The position numbers and the translations under genes are program-made. From assembly GCA_028291445.1 (NCBI GenBank), contig JAQGIA010000381.1, forward strand, positions 1 through 7,065: 7,065 nt of DNA. Direction: 5' to 3'. The DNA comes from Belnapia sp. (GTDB lineage: Bacteria; Pseudomonadota; Alphaproteobacteria; Acetobacterales; Acetobacteraceae). Positions 1-6,605 of the stretch are shown here, one piece after another. Every line of letters starts with the position of its first letter. Within the stretch, counting starts at the first letter, position 1. Below the pieces are notes generated by a model. The model was not told where the DNA came from. It made no database searches and worked only from the letters and a program-made list of their open reading frames with translations.

Positions 1-800
1 ACTTCGGCCGGGCGGTTCAGCGCGGCGAAGGTCAGCCGGCCGATGCGGCCATCCGCCTCCAGGCCTTCGCCGGCCTGGAAACGGCGCACCGCGGCAACCA
101 GCGCCTCGTCATAGGCCAGCCCATCGCCTTCCACGGCCGGGCCAGGCTGGGCCAGGCCGGCGGCCAGCAGCGGGTCGGTCGCCGCCAGCCGGGCGCGCAG
201 CGCCGGCACCCGCAGCGGATCGAAGGCGCCGGGTTCCAGCGTCTCCAGCCCGGCGGTGGGCACCGGCGGATAGCCACCGGCGGCGACCCGGGCGCGGGCG
301 GCGGCCAGCGCCCGCTTCAGCACCGCGGCCCCGGGCGGCAGCAGCGCGGCGCGGTCCAGCACCGTGGCCGGTTCGGCGGCGGTGGCGAGCTGCGTCATCC
401 AAGGGCCGAGCGGCACCGCGCCGATATCGCGCCGCAGGTCGGCCCGGTTCGGCAGTTCGGCGATCCGGCCGTGCAGCAATTCGCCCAACGCCGCCTGCGC
501 CGCCCGGTGCAGCGCGGCGCGCCAGCCGGCGGGATCGTTCGCGGCCAGGGCATCGGCGGGGATGGCATAGGCGCGCGGGTCCAGCCCATCCTCCTCCAGC
601 CGGCGCAGCCGATCGGCCAGGCGCAGCAGCGCCGCCTGGTCCTGCCACGCGGCGGGCATGCCCGAGGGCATTCCTTGGGAAGAAGCCTGCCGTTGGGGGG
701 AAGCCTGCGCCCAACCCGGCGGAGCGGCGAGGAGGGACCCGGCGAGAAGGGCCCCGAGGGAGCCGAAAAGGATGATTGCGCGCACGGTACTTGCATACAT
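1..800 (-). CDS. L,D-transpeptidase (YcbB-like), N-terminal part, cut by window edge
   Basis: Enzymes of this family are exported and make 3-3 peptidoglycan cross-links or attach proteins to peptidoglycan. Reading complement from 800 gives 266 codons open to the window edge. Residues 8-33 form a hydrophobic signal peptide ending in an AQA|S-type signal peptidase I site. Residues about 50-210 are an Ala/Leu/Arg-rich helical region fitting the family's scaffold domain (it includes RLEEDGLDPRAYAIP). Residues 228-263 are a peptidoglycan-binding repeat with AVRRFQ, GLEADGRIG and TFAALNR. The YkuD catalytic domain with its HGT and SxGC motifs would follow outside the window, so activity cannot be judged. 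The start is uncertain: ATG at 800 has GGAG touching it (801-804), and GTG at 785 is an alternative that keeps the signal peptide. It is divergent from the NHL gene. A tandem hexapeptide (QASPQR-QASSQG) follows the cleavage site. Family assignment is strong from the order signal peptide, scaffold, PG-binding repeat. Confidence 0.8.
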   Translation of the reverse strand, partial: MYASTVRAIILFGSLGALLAGSLLAAPPGWAQASPQRQASSQGMPSGMPAAWQDQAALLRLADRLRRLEEDGLDPRAYAIPADALAANDPAGWRAALHRAAQAALGELLHGRIAELPNRADLRRDIGAVPLGPWMTQLATAAEPATVLDRAALLPPGAAVLKRALAAARARVAAGGYPPVPTAGLETLEPGAFDPLRVPALRARLAATDPLLAAGLAQPGPAVEGDGLAYDEALVAAVRRFQAGEGLEADGRIGRLTFAALNRPAE

Positions 801-904
801 CTCCGGCAACCCAACCGCAAAGCCCGAAGCGCGAAGCCCCGAATGCAGACCTGGGGCCACAAGCGGCCGCTCGACAGGCGGGACGAAGCGTTCCAGCCTT
901 CCGG

Positions 905-951
905 CCTGCGGAAGAATCGGCCTGCGGAGGAACCGGCCTGTGGAGGAACGG
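905..951 (+). repeat. Three-copy 16-bp tandem repeat upstream of the NHL gene
   Basis: Three adjacent copies are visible: CCTGCGGAAGAATCGG (905-920), CCTGCGGAGGAACCGG (921-936) and CCTGTGGAGGAACGG (937-951, one base shorter). The first two differ at two positions. Each copy carries a purine-rich GGAAGAA or GGAGGAA core resembling a Shine-Dalgarno sequence, and only the third sits at a useful distance from the ATG at 956. The repeat ends 4 bases before the start codon. Confidence 0.85.
942..948 (+). promoter_or_regulatory. Ribosome binding site of the NHL gene
   Basis: GGAGGAA lies 7 bases before ATG 956 and fixes that start over the upstream in-frame start at 776, which would read through the repeat region without domain sequence. 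It is part of the third tandem repeat copy. Confidence 0.75.
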
Positions 952-955
952 CATC

Positions 956-1924
956 ATGGCTGACGATCAGGGAACCCCGATGGGCGGCCAGGCGGCCTAT
1001 CGCTACGAGGCGGTCGCCGATTGGGGCAGCATGCCCGCCGGCCGCATCCTGCGCGACGTCGCCGCCGTGGCGATCGACAGCCAGGACCGGGTCTATGCCT
1101 TCCACCGCGGCACCGACCCGATGGTGGTCTTCGACCGCGACGGCAACTTCCTGCACGCCTGGGGCCAGGGGCTGTTCACCCGGGCGCATGGCCTGCACAT
1201 GGGGCCGGACGACACGCTCTGGTGCACCGATGACGGCGACCATACGGTGCGCCGCTGCACGCTGGACGGCAGGGTCCTGCAGACCATCGGCATCCCCGGC
1301 CGGCCCTCGCCCTACATGGGCGGCCTGCCCTTCAACCGCTGCACCCATACCGCGCTCTCGCCCGAAGGCGACGTCTACGTCTCGGACGGCTACGGCAATG
1401 CCCAGGTGCATAAATTCTCCGCCGCGGGGAAGCACCTGTTCTCCTGGGGCAGCTCGGGCACCGAGCCGGGCCAGTTCAACCTGCCGCACAACATCGCCTG
1501 CGACCCGGAAGGGCTGGTCTATGTGGCGGATCGGGAAAGCCATCGCATCCAGATCTTCGATGGCGACGGGCGCTACCTGCGGCAGTGGAACAACCTGCAC
1601 CGGCCCTGCTCGATCTTCCTCGGCAAGGGGCGCTGCCCGGTCTGCTACGTGGGCGAGCTCGGCCCGGCGCTGCCGGTGAACATCAAGGCGCCGAACCTCG
1701 GGCCGCGGATCAGCGTGCTCTCGCACGAAGGCGAGCTGCTTTCGCGCTTCGGCGAGCTGGGCGAGGCGCCAGGGCAATTCCTGTCGCCGCATGGCATCGC
1801 GGTGGACAGCCATGGCGACATCTACGTGGCCGAGGTCGCCGTTACCGCCTGGGGCCGCTACCATCCGGGCGAGGCCGGGCCGCCCGAGGGGCTGCGCTGC
1901 CTGCAGAAGCTCCGACGCCTCTGA
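956..1924 (+). CDS. NHL-repeat beta-propeller protein, peptidyl-alpha-hydroxyglycine alpha-amidating lyase (PAL)-like
   Basis: 322 residues with no signal peptide, so probably cytoplasmic. The chain is built of NHL-type blades with phrases such as DGRVLQTIG, GDVYVSDGYGNAQVHKF, GLVYVADRESHRIQIFD and GDIYVAEV. From memory of the animal PAL domain (rat PAM), the match is detailed: FHRG (Arg51) aligns with the active-site Arg533 segment; HGL (His78), PHNIA (His178) and PHGIA (His279) align with the three zinc histidines; DGY (Tyr146) aligns with catalytic Tyr654; and ADRE (Arg193) is also shared. Animal PAL has PHD where this protein has PHG (Gly280). A CPVC pair (227-230) is present. PAL cleaves alpha-hydroxyglycine to an amide and glyoxylate, but no hydroxylating partner is encoded here, so the substrate is unknown. 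It heads an apparent plus-strand cluster and its stop overlaps the next start. The fold is near certain; the reaction is inference. Confidence 0.82.
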   Translation: MADDQGTPMGGQAAYRYEAVADWGSMPAGRILRDVAAVAIDSQDRVYAFHRGTDPMVVFDRDGNFLHAWGQGLFTRAHGLHMGPDDTLWCTDDGDHTVRRCTLDGRVLQTIGIPGRPSPYMGGLPFNRCTHTALSPEGDVYVSDGYGNAQVHKFSAAGKHLFSWGSSGTEPGQFNLPHNIACDPEGLVYVADRESHRIQIFDGDGRYLRQWNNLHRPCSIFLGKGRCPVCYVGELGPALPVNIKAPNLGPRISVLSHEGELLSRFGELGEAPGQFLSPHGIAVDSHGDIYVAEVAVTAWGRYHPGEAGPPEGLRCLQKLRRL

Positions 1925-2397
1925 TGCGCGCCATCCTGCGCCTGCTGCCGCTGCTGCTGCTCGCGGCCTGCTTCGGCGAGGGGGCCGAAGGCATCGCCCC
2001 GCCGCCGCCCGGCGCGCTGGAGCAGGCCGGGCTGAGCGGCCCGCATACCGCCATCGCCGCCCCGGCCGGTACCCGCCCGGCGCCGGATATCGTCACGCGG
2101 CCCTATCCGGTGCCGGCGGCGCAGCTATTCGCCGCCATCACCGCCGTCGCCGCCACCGAGCCCCGCAGCTTCCCTCTCGACCGCCATCCCGAACGGCTGG
2201 AGGCCGCCTATGTGGTCCGCAGCCGGGTGATCGGCTTCCCCGATGTGGTGCTGCTGCGGGTCACCGCCGCGGGCGATGCGGCCAGCACGCTGGTGCTGCA
2301 TTCCTCCAGCCGGTACGGCCATTACGATTTCGGGGTGAACAAGGCCCGGCTGGCGCATTGGCTTGCCCGGCTGGATGTGGTGCTGCCGCCACCTTGA
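1924..2397 (+). CDS. DUF1499 family lipoprotein
   Basis: 157 residues. The N-terminus MRAILRLLPLLLLAAC is a lipoprotein signal with lipobox L13-A-A-C16; Phe at +2 does not match the E. coli inner-membrane retention rule. A Pro/Ala-rich linker (about 20-55) precedes a domain of about 100 residues starting at RPYPVPAAQLFAAI, with the DUF1499 hallmarks YVVRSRVIGFPDVVLLRV (96-113) and SSSRYGHYDFGVNKARLAHWL (near 127-147). The family's biochemical role is not established; no enzyme motif is visible. The ATG overlaps the NHL stop as TGATG (one base shared) and there is no good Shine-Dalgarno sequence, so translation is probably coupled to the NHL gene. The upstream in-frame extension to 1585 only shadows the NHL gene. 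The family call rests on the RSR-FPD and SRYG-D-GVN-R signatures. Confidence 0.85.
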   Translation: MRAILRLLPLLLLAACFGEGAEGIAPPPPGALEQAGLSGPHTAIAAPAGTRPAPDIVTRPYPVPAAQLFAAITAVAATEPRSFPLDRHPERLEAAYVVRSRVIGFPDVVLLRVTAAGDAASTLVLHSSSRYGHYDFGVNKARLAHWLARLDVVLPPP

Positions 2398-2451
2398 GGC
2401 GCGGTGCATCCAATCCCCCCTGCCCTGCGTAGAACCGGGCGGAGGATCGGC
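2398..2451 (+). promoter_or_regulatory. Short gap with ribosome binding site of the lipoprotein hydrolase
   Basis: GGAGGA at 2441-2446 stands 5 bases before ATG 2452 and decides that start over the in-frame GTG at 2404. I see no hairpin terminator after the DUF1499 stop, so transcription may continue into the hydrolase. Confidence 0.65.
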
Positions 2452-3345
2452 ATGGGCAGGCTGGGACGGGTGATTGCGCTGCTGCTGGGCGGAGCACTCG
2501 GCGGCTGCTCGGGCGCCGATGTGCTGAACGGCCTGGCCTCCGACGCCGGCGTCTCGGTCCGCCGGGATATCGCCTATGGGGCGGAGCCTGGGCAGCGGCT
2601 CGACCTTTATTCCCCGGAGCCGCCGGAGTCCGGGGCGCCCATCGTCGTGTTTTTCCATGGCGGCGGCTGGGAGAGCGGCACGCCGGGCGGCTACCGTTTC
2701 CTCGGCACGGCGCTGGCGCGGCGGGGCGTTACGGTGGCCGTCGCCGGCTACCGGCTCTATCCCGCGGTGCGCTACCCGGGTTTCGTCGAGGATGGCGCGC
2801 TGGCGGTCCGCTGGGCGCATGACAGTCTGGCGCCGGAGGGCCGCGTCTTCGTGATGGGGCATTCGGCCGGCGCCTATATTGCCGCCATGCTGGCGCTCGA
2901 TCCGCGCTGGCTCGGTGCGGTGGGGCTGCGGCCCGGGCGCGACCTGGCCGGGATGATCGGCCTGTCCGGCCCCTATGACTTCCTGCCGCTGCAAAGCCCG
3001 ACCCTGCGGACCATCTTCGGGCCGGAGGCGGAGCGGCCGGCGACCCAGCCGATCCGCTACGTCAATGCCGAGGCGCCGCCGATCTTCCTCGCCACCGGCT
3101 GCGCCGACCGGGTGGTCGATCCCGCCAATACCGCGCGGCTGGCAGCCGCGCAGCGGACCGTGGGCGGGTCCGTGTCCACCAGCGCCTATCCCGGCATCGG
3201 CCATGTGCTGACCATCGGCGCCTTCGCCGGGCCGCTGCGCTTCACCGCGCCGGTGCTGGCCGAAACCCTGGCCTTCCTGCGCGACCCCGGCGCAGCGACG
3301 GGCACAACAGCGGGTACCGCCACCTGCGCGGCGCCGCCGGCCTGA
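2452..3345 (+). CDS. Lipoprotein alpha/beta hydrolase (BD-FAE / carboxylesterase-like)
   Basis: 297 residues. The N-terminus has a lipoprotein signal with lipobox L16-G-G-C19 followed by Ser, so the enzyme is probably anchored in the periplasm or outer membrane. The catalytic fold begins near DIAYGAEPGQRLDLYSP (39-55). The oxyanion-hole motif HGGGW is at 69-73, followed by GYRLYP (99-104). The nucleophile elbow GHSAG (136-140) gives Ser138, the likely acid is Asp219 in GCADRVVDP, and the catalytic His is His251 in GIGH. The triad is complete. HGGGW plus GHSAG and the AGYRLYP block fit the hormone-sensitive-lipase-like carboxylesterase group and the BD-FAE (feruloyl/acetyl-xylan esterase) family, but the real substrate cannot be read from sequence. 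A low-complexity Ala/Thr/Gly tail (about 280-297) ends the protein. It follows the DUF1499 gene by 54 bp and converges on the GST gene. Confidence 0.88.
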   Translation: MGRLGRVIALLLGGALGGCSGADVLNGLASDAGVSVRRDIAYGAEPGQRLDLYSPEPPESGAPIVVFFHGGGWESGTPGGYRFLGTALARRGVTVAVAGYRLYPAVRYPGFVEDGALAVRWAHDSLAPEGRVFVMGHSAGAYIAAMLALDPRWLGAVGLRPGRDLAGMIGLSGPYDFLPLQSPTLRTIFGPEAERPATQPIRYVNAEAPPIFLATGCADRVVDPANTARLAAAQRTVGGSVSTSAYPGIGHVLTIGAFAGPLRFTAPVLAETLAFLRDPGAATGTTAGTATCAAPPA

Positions 3346-3352
3346 TGGTGGT

Positions 3353-4039
3353 TCAGCCGCCGAAGCTGGGCGCGGTGCGGGCCAGGCCGCCATGCAGGTC
3401 CAGCATCCGTTCCCGCCAGGCATGCACCGGGTCACCCGGTTCGAGCAGCGGCAAGGGGCTGACGCTGCGCGGCCACATCAAGGTGCCGAAGACGGCGCAG
3501 TCGCCGTAGTCGGGCACCGCGCCGCCGAGGAAGTCCTGGCCCCGGAGCACCATCCGCAGCGGATGCAGCAAGGCGCGGAATTCCGGCAGCTTCGCCTCGC
3601 GCCCCGCGGTGACGGCGGCGAGCGGCATGCCGAAGCGCTGCTCCCGGCTTGCGATGAAATAGCCGGCCTCCGGCCCCAGCAGCGGCGGGATGTCGGAGAC
3701 GATCAGCCGGGCCAGCGCCGGCATCAGCACCGCATCGCTCCAGGCCACGATGAAGCGCTGGCTCTCGGGCGGGCCCTGGAACAGCCGGGGCGCCTCCGGA
3801 TAGGCCTCCTCCAGGTAGGTGGCGATGGCCCAGCTGTCGGTCACCACACGGTCGCCATCGACCAGCACCGGCACCTTGTCGTAGCGGGCGAAGGCCAGGG
3901 CGGCGGCATCGGTGAAGCGCCAGGGCACCACCTCGGCCTCCAGACCCTTGTGGGCGAGGGCCATCCGGCTGCGCCAGCAATAGGGGCTGAAGCGCCGTGC
4001 CGGGTCGGTGCCGCACAACTCGTAGAGCTTCCTCGCCAT
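3353..4039 (-). CDS. Glutathione S-transferase family protein, LigE-like
   Basis: 228 residues, usual for the family. The N-terminal thioredoxin-like domain has FSPYCWRSRMALAHKGL (17-33), the cis-proline loop KVPVL (55-59) and the glutathione-binding DSW (68-70, Ser69). The C-terminal helical domain includes EFRALLHPLRMVLRGQDFLGG and DYGDCAVFGTLMWPRSVSPL, which resembles the sphingomonad beta-etherase LigE as I remember it (SPYVWRTKYALKHKG, DSW, WLGG..FADY). LigE-type enzymes cleave aryl ethers with glutathione, but many relatives have other or unknown roles, so no substrate is assigned. Start 4039 is preferred because MARKLYELCG is the typical beginning; ATG 4072 would overlap the upstream permease by 13 bases. 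It is the last gene of the minus-strand group, 20 bp after the permease, with AAAGG 8 bases upstream. GST fold is firm; LigE subgroup is moderate. Confidence 0.87.
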   Translation of the reverse strand: MARKLYELCGTDPARRFSPYCWRSRMALAHKGLEAEVVPWRFTDAAALAFARYDKVPVLVDGDRVVTDSWAIATYLEEAYPEAPRLFQGPPESQRFIVAWSDAVLMPALARLIVSDIPPLLGPEAGYFIASREQRFGMPLAAVTAGREAKLPEFRALLHPLRMVLRGQDFLGGAVPDYGDCAVFGTLMWPRSVSPLPLLEPGDPVHAWRERMLDLHGGLARTAPSFGG

Positions 4040-4059
4040 GGCTTCGGCCTTTCCCTGCG

Positions 4060-5283
4060 TCAGCGTAACCATAAGCCGATCGCCAGCGTCGCCAAGGTCA
4101 CCGGCACCCCGGTCCGGGCGTAGCGCCAGAACGAGATGGTCACCCCATCCGCCGCCGCCCGCTGCGCCACGATGAGGTTGGCGACCGAGCCGACCAGGGT
4201 CAGGTTGCCGGCCATGGTCGAGGCCATGGCGACGATCAGCCACGCCCTGGGGGGATCGGCCAGCGGTTCGATGAAGGGCTTCAGCACCAGCACCGCCGGC
4301 ACGTTGCTGACCAGGCTGGAGAGGATGGTGGTGACCACCGTCAGCGACAGCGGGTTCTCCAGGTGCAGCGCGCCGGCGGCGGCCAGCACCGCGGGCGTCA
4401 GCATGGCGTGCTCCAGCCCGGCCACCACCACGAACAGCCCGGCGAACAGCGCCAGCAGCGGCCAGTCGACCTCGCGCCACAGCTTCTCCGGCTTCACCCG
4501 CCGGGTCAGCAGCAGCAGCGTGCCGCCGAGCAGGCTGGCCACCGCCACCGGAACGCCGGCCAGGAAGGCGACCATGACGCCGGTGGCGACCAGCGCCGAT
4601 TTAATCACCAACGGCCGGTGCAGCCGCGGCGGCCGCAGCGGCTCGGGGGCCGGCAGCGCGCGGACGAAGAACTCGCCGGGGTGCAGCAGCAGGATCACCG
4701 TGAAGGTGGCGACCAGCCCGAGCGCGGCGACCGGCCCCAGCGCCAGGGCGAATTCCCCCCAGGCGAGGCCGGAGAAACCGCCGACCAGCATGTTCTGCGG
4801 ATTGCCGGTGATGGTCGCCGCGCTGCCTACATTGGCCGCCATGGCGACCGCCAGCAGATAGGGCAGCGGGTCCCGCCGCAGATGCCGCGCGAGCGCCACC
4901 ACCAGCGGCGTCACCGCCAGGCAGACGGTGTCGTTCACCAGCACCGCCGATAGCCCGCCGCTGACCAGCACCACCGCTGCCAGCAGGGTGGCGGGGTGCC
5001 GCGCCCGCGCCGCCGCCTGCACCGTCACCAGTCGGAAGAAGCCGGCCAGCCGGAGGTTGGCCACCAGCAGCATCATCCCGAACAGCAGCGCCAGGGTGCC
5101 GAGGTCGACGGCGGCGAAGGCCTCCGCCTCGGTCAGGGCGCCGCAGCCGATCATCAGCGCGGCGCCCAGCACCGCGGCCCCGGTGCGGTCCAGCCGCAGC
5201 CGGGGCACCCGCCCGACCGCCACCACCGCATAGGTGCCGAGGAAGATCGCCACCGCGGCGAAGCGGGAAAACTCCTCCGGCAT
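4060..5283 (-). CDS. SLC13 / CitT-type anion permease
   Basis: 407 residues, almost entirely hydrophobic helices, so an inner-membrane transporter. The two halves carry paired loop motifs expected of the ion transporter superfamily: VNDTVCLAVTP (116-126) with ATITGNPQNMLVGG (156-169) in the first half, and SSLVSNVPAVLVLKP (322-336) with AGNLTLVGSVANLIV (358-372) in the second. These Asn/Thr/Pro re-entrant motifs are shared by citrate/dicarboxylate (SLC13), ArsB and NhaD transporters. The substrate could be a carboxylate or an inorganic anion, or the protein could be an antiporter; sequence alone does not decide. It has no ArsR or arsenate-reductase neighbour to support arsenite export. The ATG lies 5 bp after the MFS stop, without a clear Shine-Dalgarno sequence, so translation is probably coupled. 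A GGAGGAG stretch occurs just inside the gene (codons 2-4) but does not serve a good downstream start. Confidence 0.85.
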   Translation of the reverse strand: MPEEFSRFAAVAIFLGTYAVVAVGRVPRLRLDRTGAAVLGAALMIGCGALTEAEAFAAVDLGTLALLFGMMLLVANLRLAGFFRLVTVQAAARARHPATLLAAVVLVSGGLSAVLVNDTVCLAVTPLVVALARHLRRDPLPYLLAVAMAANVGSAATITGNPQNMLVGGFSGLAWGEFALALGPVAALGLVATFTVILLLHPGEFFVRALPAPEPLRPPRLHRPLVIKSALVATGVMVAFLAGVPVAVASLLGGTLLLLTRRVKPEKLWREVDWPLLALFAGLFVVVAGLEHAMLTPAVLAAAGALHLENPLSLTVVTTILSSLVSNVPAVLVLKPFIEPLADPPRAWLIVAMASTMAGNLTLVGSVANLIVAQRAAADGVTISFWRYARTGVPVTLATLAIGLWLR

Positions 5284-5288
5284 GCCGA

Positions 5289-6527
5289 TCAGGCCGGCGC
5301 CAGGGCGGTGCTATCCGACACCGTACCGGGGCGGGTTTCCGGCATCTGCCACCGGAACAGCAGCGCCCCCAGCGCGGCGATGCCGCCGAGCGCCAGGAAG
5401 GCGGCGGAATACCCGGCGGCGACCACCACGAAGCCCGCCGCCGCCTGGCTCAGGCTGGCGCCGATCCCTTGTGCCGTGGCGATGGCGCCCAGGCTGATGT
5501 TGAAATGCCCGGAGCCGCGCGTGAGGTCGGCGACGATGACCGGGAACAGCGCGCCGAACAGGCCGGCGCCGACGCCATCGAGCATTTGCACCACCACCAG
5601 CCAATAGGGATCGTCCGACAGCGTATAGAGCGCGCCGCGCGCCGCCAGCACCAGGAAGCCGCCGAGAAACAGCGGCTTGCGGCCCCAGGTATCGGCCTTG
5701 GCACCGGCCAGCATGGCCATCGGCACCATCACCAGCTGCGCCGCGACGATGCAGACCGACATCAGCGCGGTGCCCTGGTTGGCATCCCGCGCCGCCAGCT
5801 TCTGGCCGACCAACGGCAGCATCGCCGCATTGGCGAAGTGGAACAGCACCACGCAGACGGCGAAGACCAGCAGCGGCCGGTTGGCCAGCATCACGCTCCA
5901 GGCCGAGGGCTCGCCCTCCTGCCGGGTGGCCCCGGCATCGAGGCCGCGTGCCACGTCATGGTCGATGGCCTCGGCCGGGATGGCGAGCACCGCGACGATG
6001 CTGGCCAGCGCCATGCCGGCCAGCAGCCAGAACACCACGATCGGGCCGAACAGATAGGACAATGCCCCGGCCGCGGCGGCGGCGAAGGCATTGCCGGCAT
6101 GGTTGAAGGATTCGTTCCGCCCGGTCCGCCGGGCGAAGGCGGCCCGGCCTACGACGCCGAGGGTGATGGCGGCGATGGCCGGAGCGAAGACCGATTGGGC
6201 GATGCCGGCCAGTCCCTGGGTCAGCACCACCGGCCAGAAGCCGGTCACCATCGGCACCACCAGGCAGCTGAAGGTCACCGCCAGCGCCGCCGCCACCACC
6301 AGCCCGCGCTTGGCCCGCAGCGCATCCACCAGCGCCCCGCCCGGCGTCTGCGCCACCAACCCGGCGATCGCCGAGGCCGAAAGCGCCACGCCGATGCTCG
6401 CCTGGTCCCACTGGTGCACCGCCAGCAGGTAGATCGCCAGATACGGCCCCAGCCCATCCCGTACGTCGGCGAGGCTGAAATTCAGCGCGTCAAGCGCCCA
6501 TCCGGTCCGTTTGGTGACGGCTTGCAT
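5289..6527 (-). CDS. Major facilitator superfamily (MFS) transporter
   Basis: 412 residues with about 12 predicted membrane helices in two halves. The MFS motif-A loop appears as GGALVDALRAKRG (63-75) between helices 2 and 3, and again in degenerate form as GAKADTWGRKPLF (275-287) in the second half. Other recognisable blocks are NFSLADVRDGLGPYLAIYLL (16-35) and GRNESFNHAGNA (136-147), the latter typical of one MFS subgroup whose substrates I cannot name. The cytoplasmic loop between halves (about 184-212) is acidic and hydrophilic, as expected. A drug, metabolite or anion efflux role is possible but not decidable. It is the first gene of the three-gene minus-strand group, divergent from the SDR gene. 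The start at 6527 has only a weak GCGAGA upstream. MFS assignment is firm. Confidence 0.88.
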   Translation of the reverse strand: MQAVTKRTGWALDALNFSLADVRDGLGPYLAIYLLAVHQWDQASIGVALSASAIAGLVAQTPGGALVDALRAKRGLVVAAALAVTFSCLVVPMVTGFWPVVLTQGLAGIAQSVFAPAIAAITLGVVGRAAFARRTGRNESFNHAGNAFAAAAAGALSYLFGPIVVFWLLAGMALASIVAVLAIPAEAIDHDVARGLDAGATRQEGEPSAWSVMLANRPLLVFAVCVVLFHFANAAMLPLVGQKLAARDANQGTALMSVCIVAAQLVMVPMAMLAGAKADTWGRKPLFLGGFLVLAARGALYTLSDDPYWLVVVQMLDGVGAGLFGALFPVIVADLTRGSGHFNISLGAIATAQGIGASLSQAAAGFVVVAAGYSAAFLALGGIAALGALLFRWQMPETRPGTVSDSTALAPA

Positions 6528-6554
6528 GCAGAGTCTCGCGGCTGATGGCTGTTG

Positions 6555-6582
6555 TGGATGGTTCAGGTGTGGGTGGTTCAGG
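6555..6582. repeat. Pair of 13-bp direct repeats upstream of the MFS operon
   Basis: TGGATGGTTCAGG (6555-6567) and TGGGTGGTTCAGG (6570-6582) differ at one base and are spaced 15 bp start to start. They lie 28-55 bases upstream of the MFS start codon, where an operator could act. Role is inference. Confidence 0.6.
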
Positions 6583-6587
6583 GCGTT

Positions 6588-6605
6588 GGCTGAAACCGGT
6601 CAGCC
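6588..6605. promoter_or_regulatory. Inverted repeat, candidate operator
   Basis: GGCTGA-AACCGG-TCAGCC is a perfect 6-bp inverted repeat with a 6-base centre, 5 bases beyond the direct repeat pair. Its size suits a dimeric regulator, but no regulator gene is in the window, and GC-rich DNA produces such repeats by chance. Confidence 0.35.

Larger units (their letters stand above)
801..955. other. Divergent intergenic region between transpeptidase and NHL gene
   Basis: These 155 bases must hold promoters for both flanking genes, which point away from each other. I could not find a convincing -35/-10 pair on either strand. It contains an imperfect direct repeat (AAGCCCGAA at 820-828 and AAGCCCCGAA at 834-843), a 6-bp-stem inverted repeat (CTTCCG/CGGAAG, 898-914) and the 16-bp tandem repeat listed separately. 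Confidence 0.6.

Noticed and set aside
395..1864. 489-codon open frame on the minus strand opposite the NHL gene and the transpeptidase start
   Set aside because: Its composition (Arg, Ala, Gly, His rich, no domain) is that of a GC-rich shadow frame; the real genes in this stretch have signal peptide, PG-binding and NHL motifs in other frames.
2404..2451. Upstream GTG start for the lipoprotein hydrolase
   Set aside because: The added 16 residues would push an Arg-rich stretch ahead of the lipoprotein signal, and the good GGAGGA sits just before ATG 2452.
4040..4072. Upstream ATG at 4072 for the GST gene
   Set aside because: It adds residues not typical of the family N-terminus and overlaps the permease end; MARKLYELCG from 4039 matches the usual start. 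It cannot be excluded completely.
5469..6545. 358-codon plus-strand open frame across the MFS gene
   Set aside because: It is a low-complexity Gln/His/Arg/Gly-rich shadow; the opposite strand encodes a clear MFS transporter with motif A in both halves.
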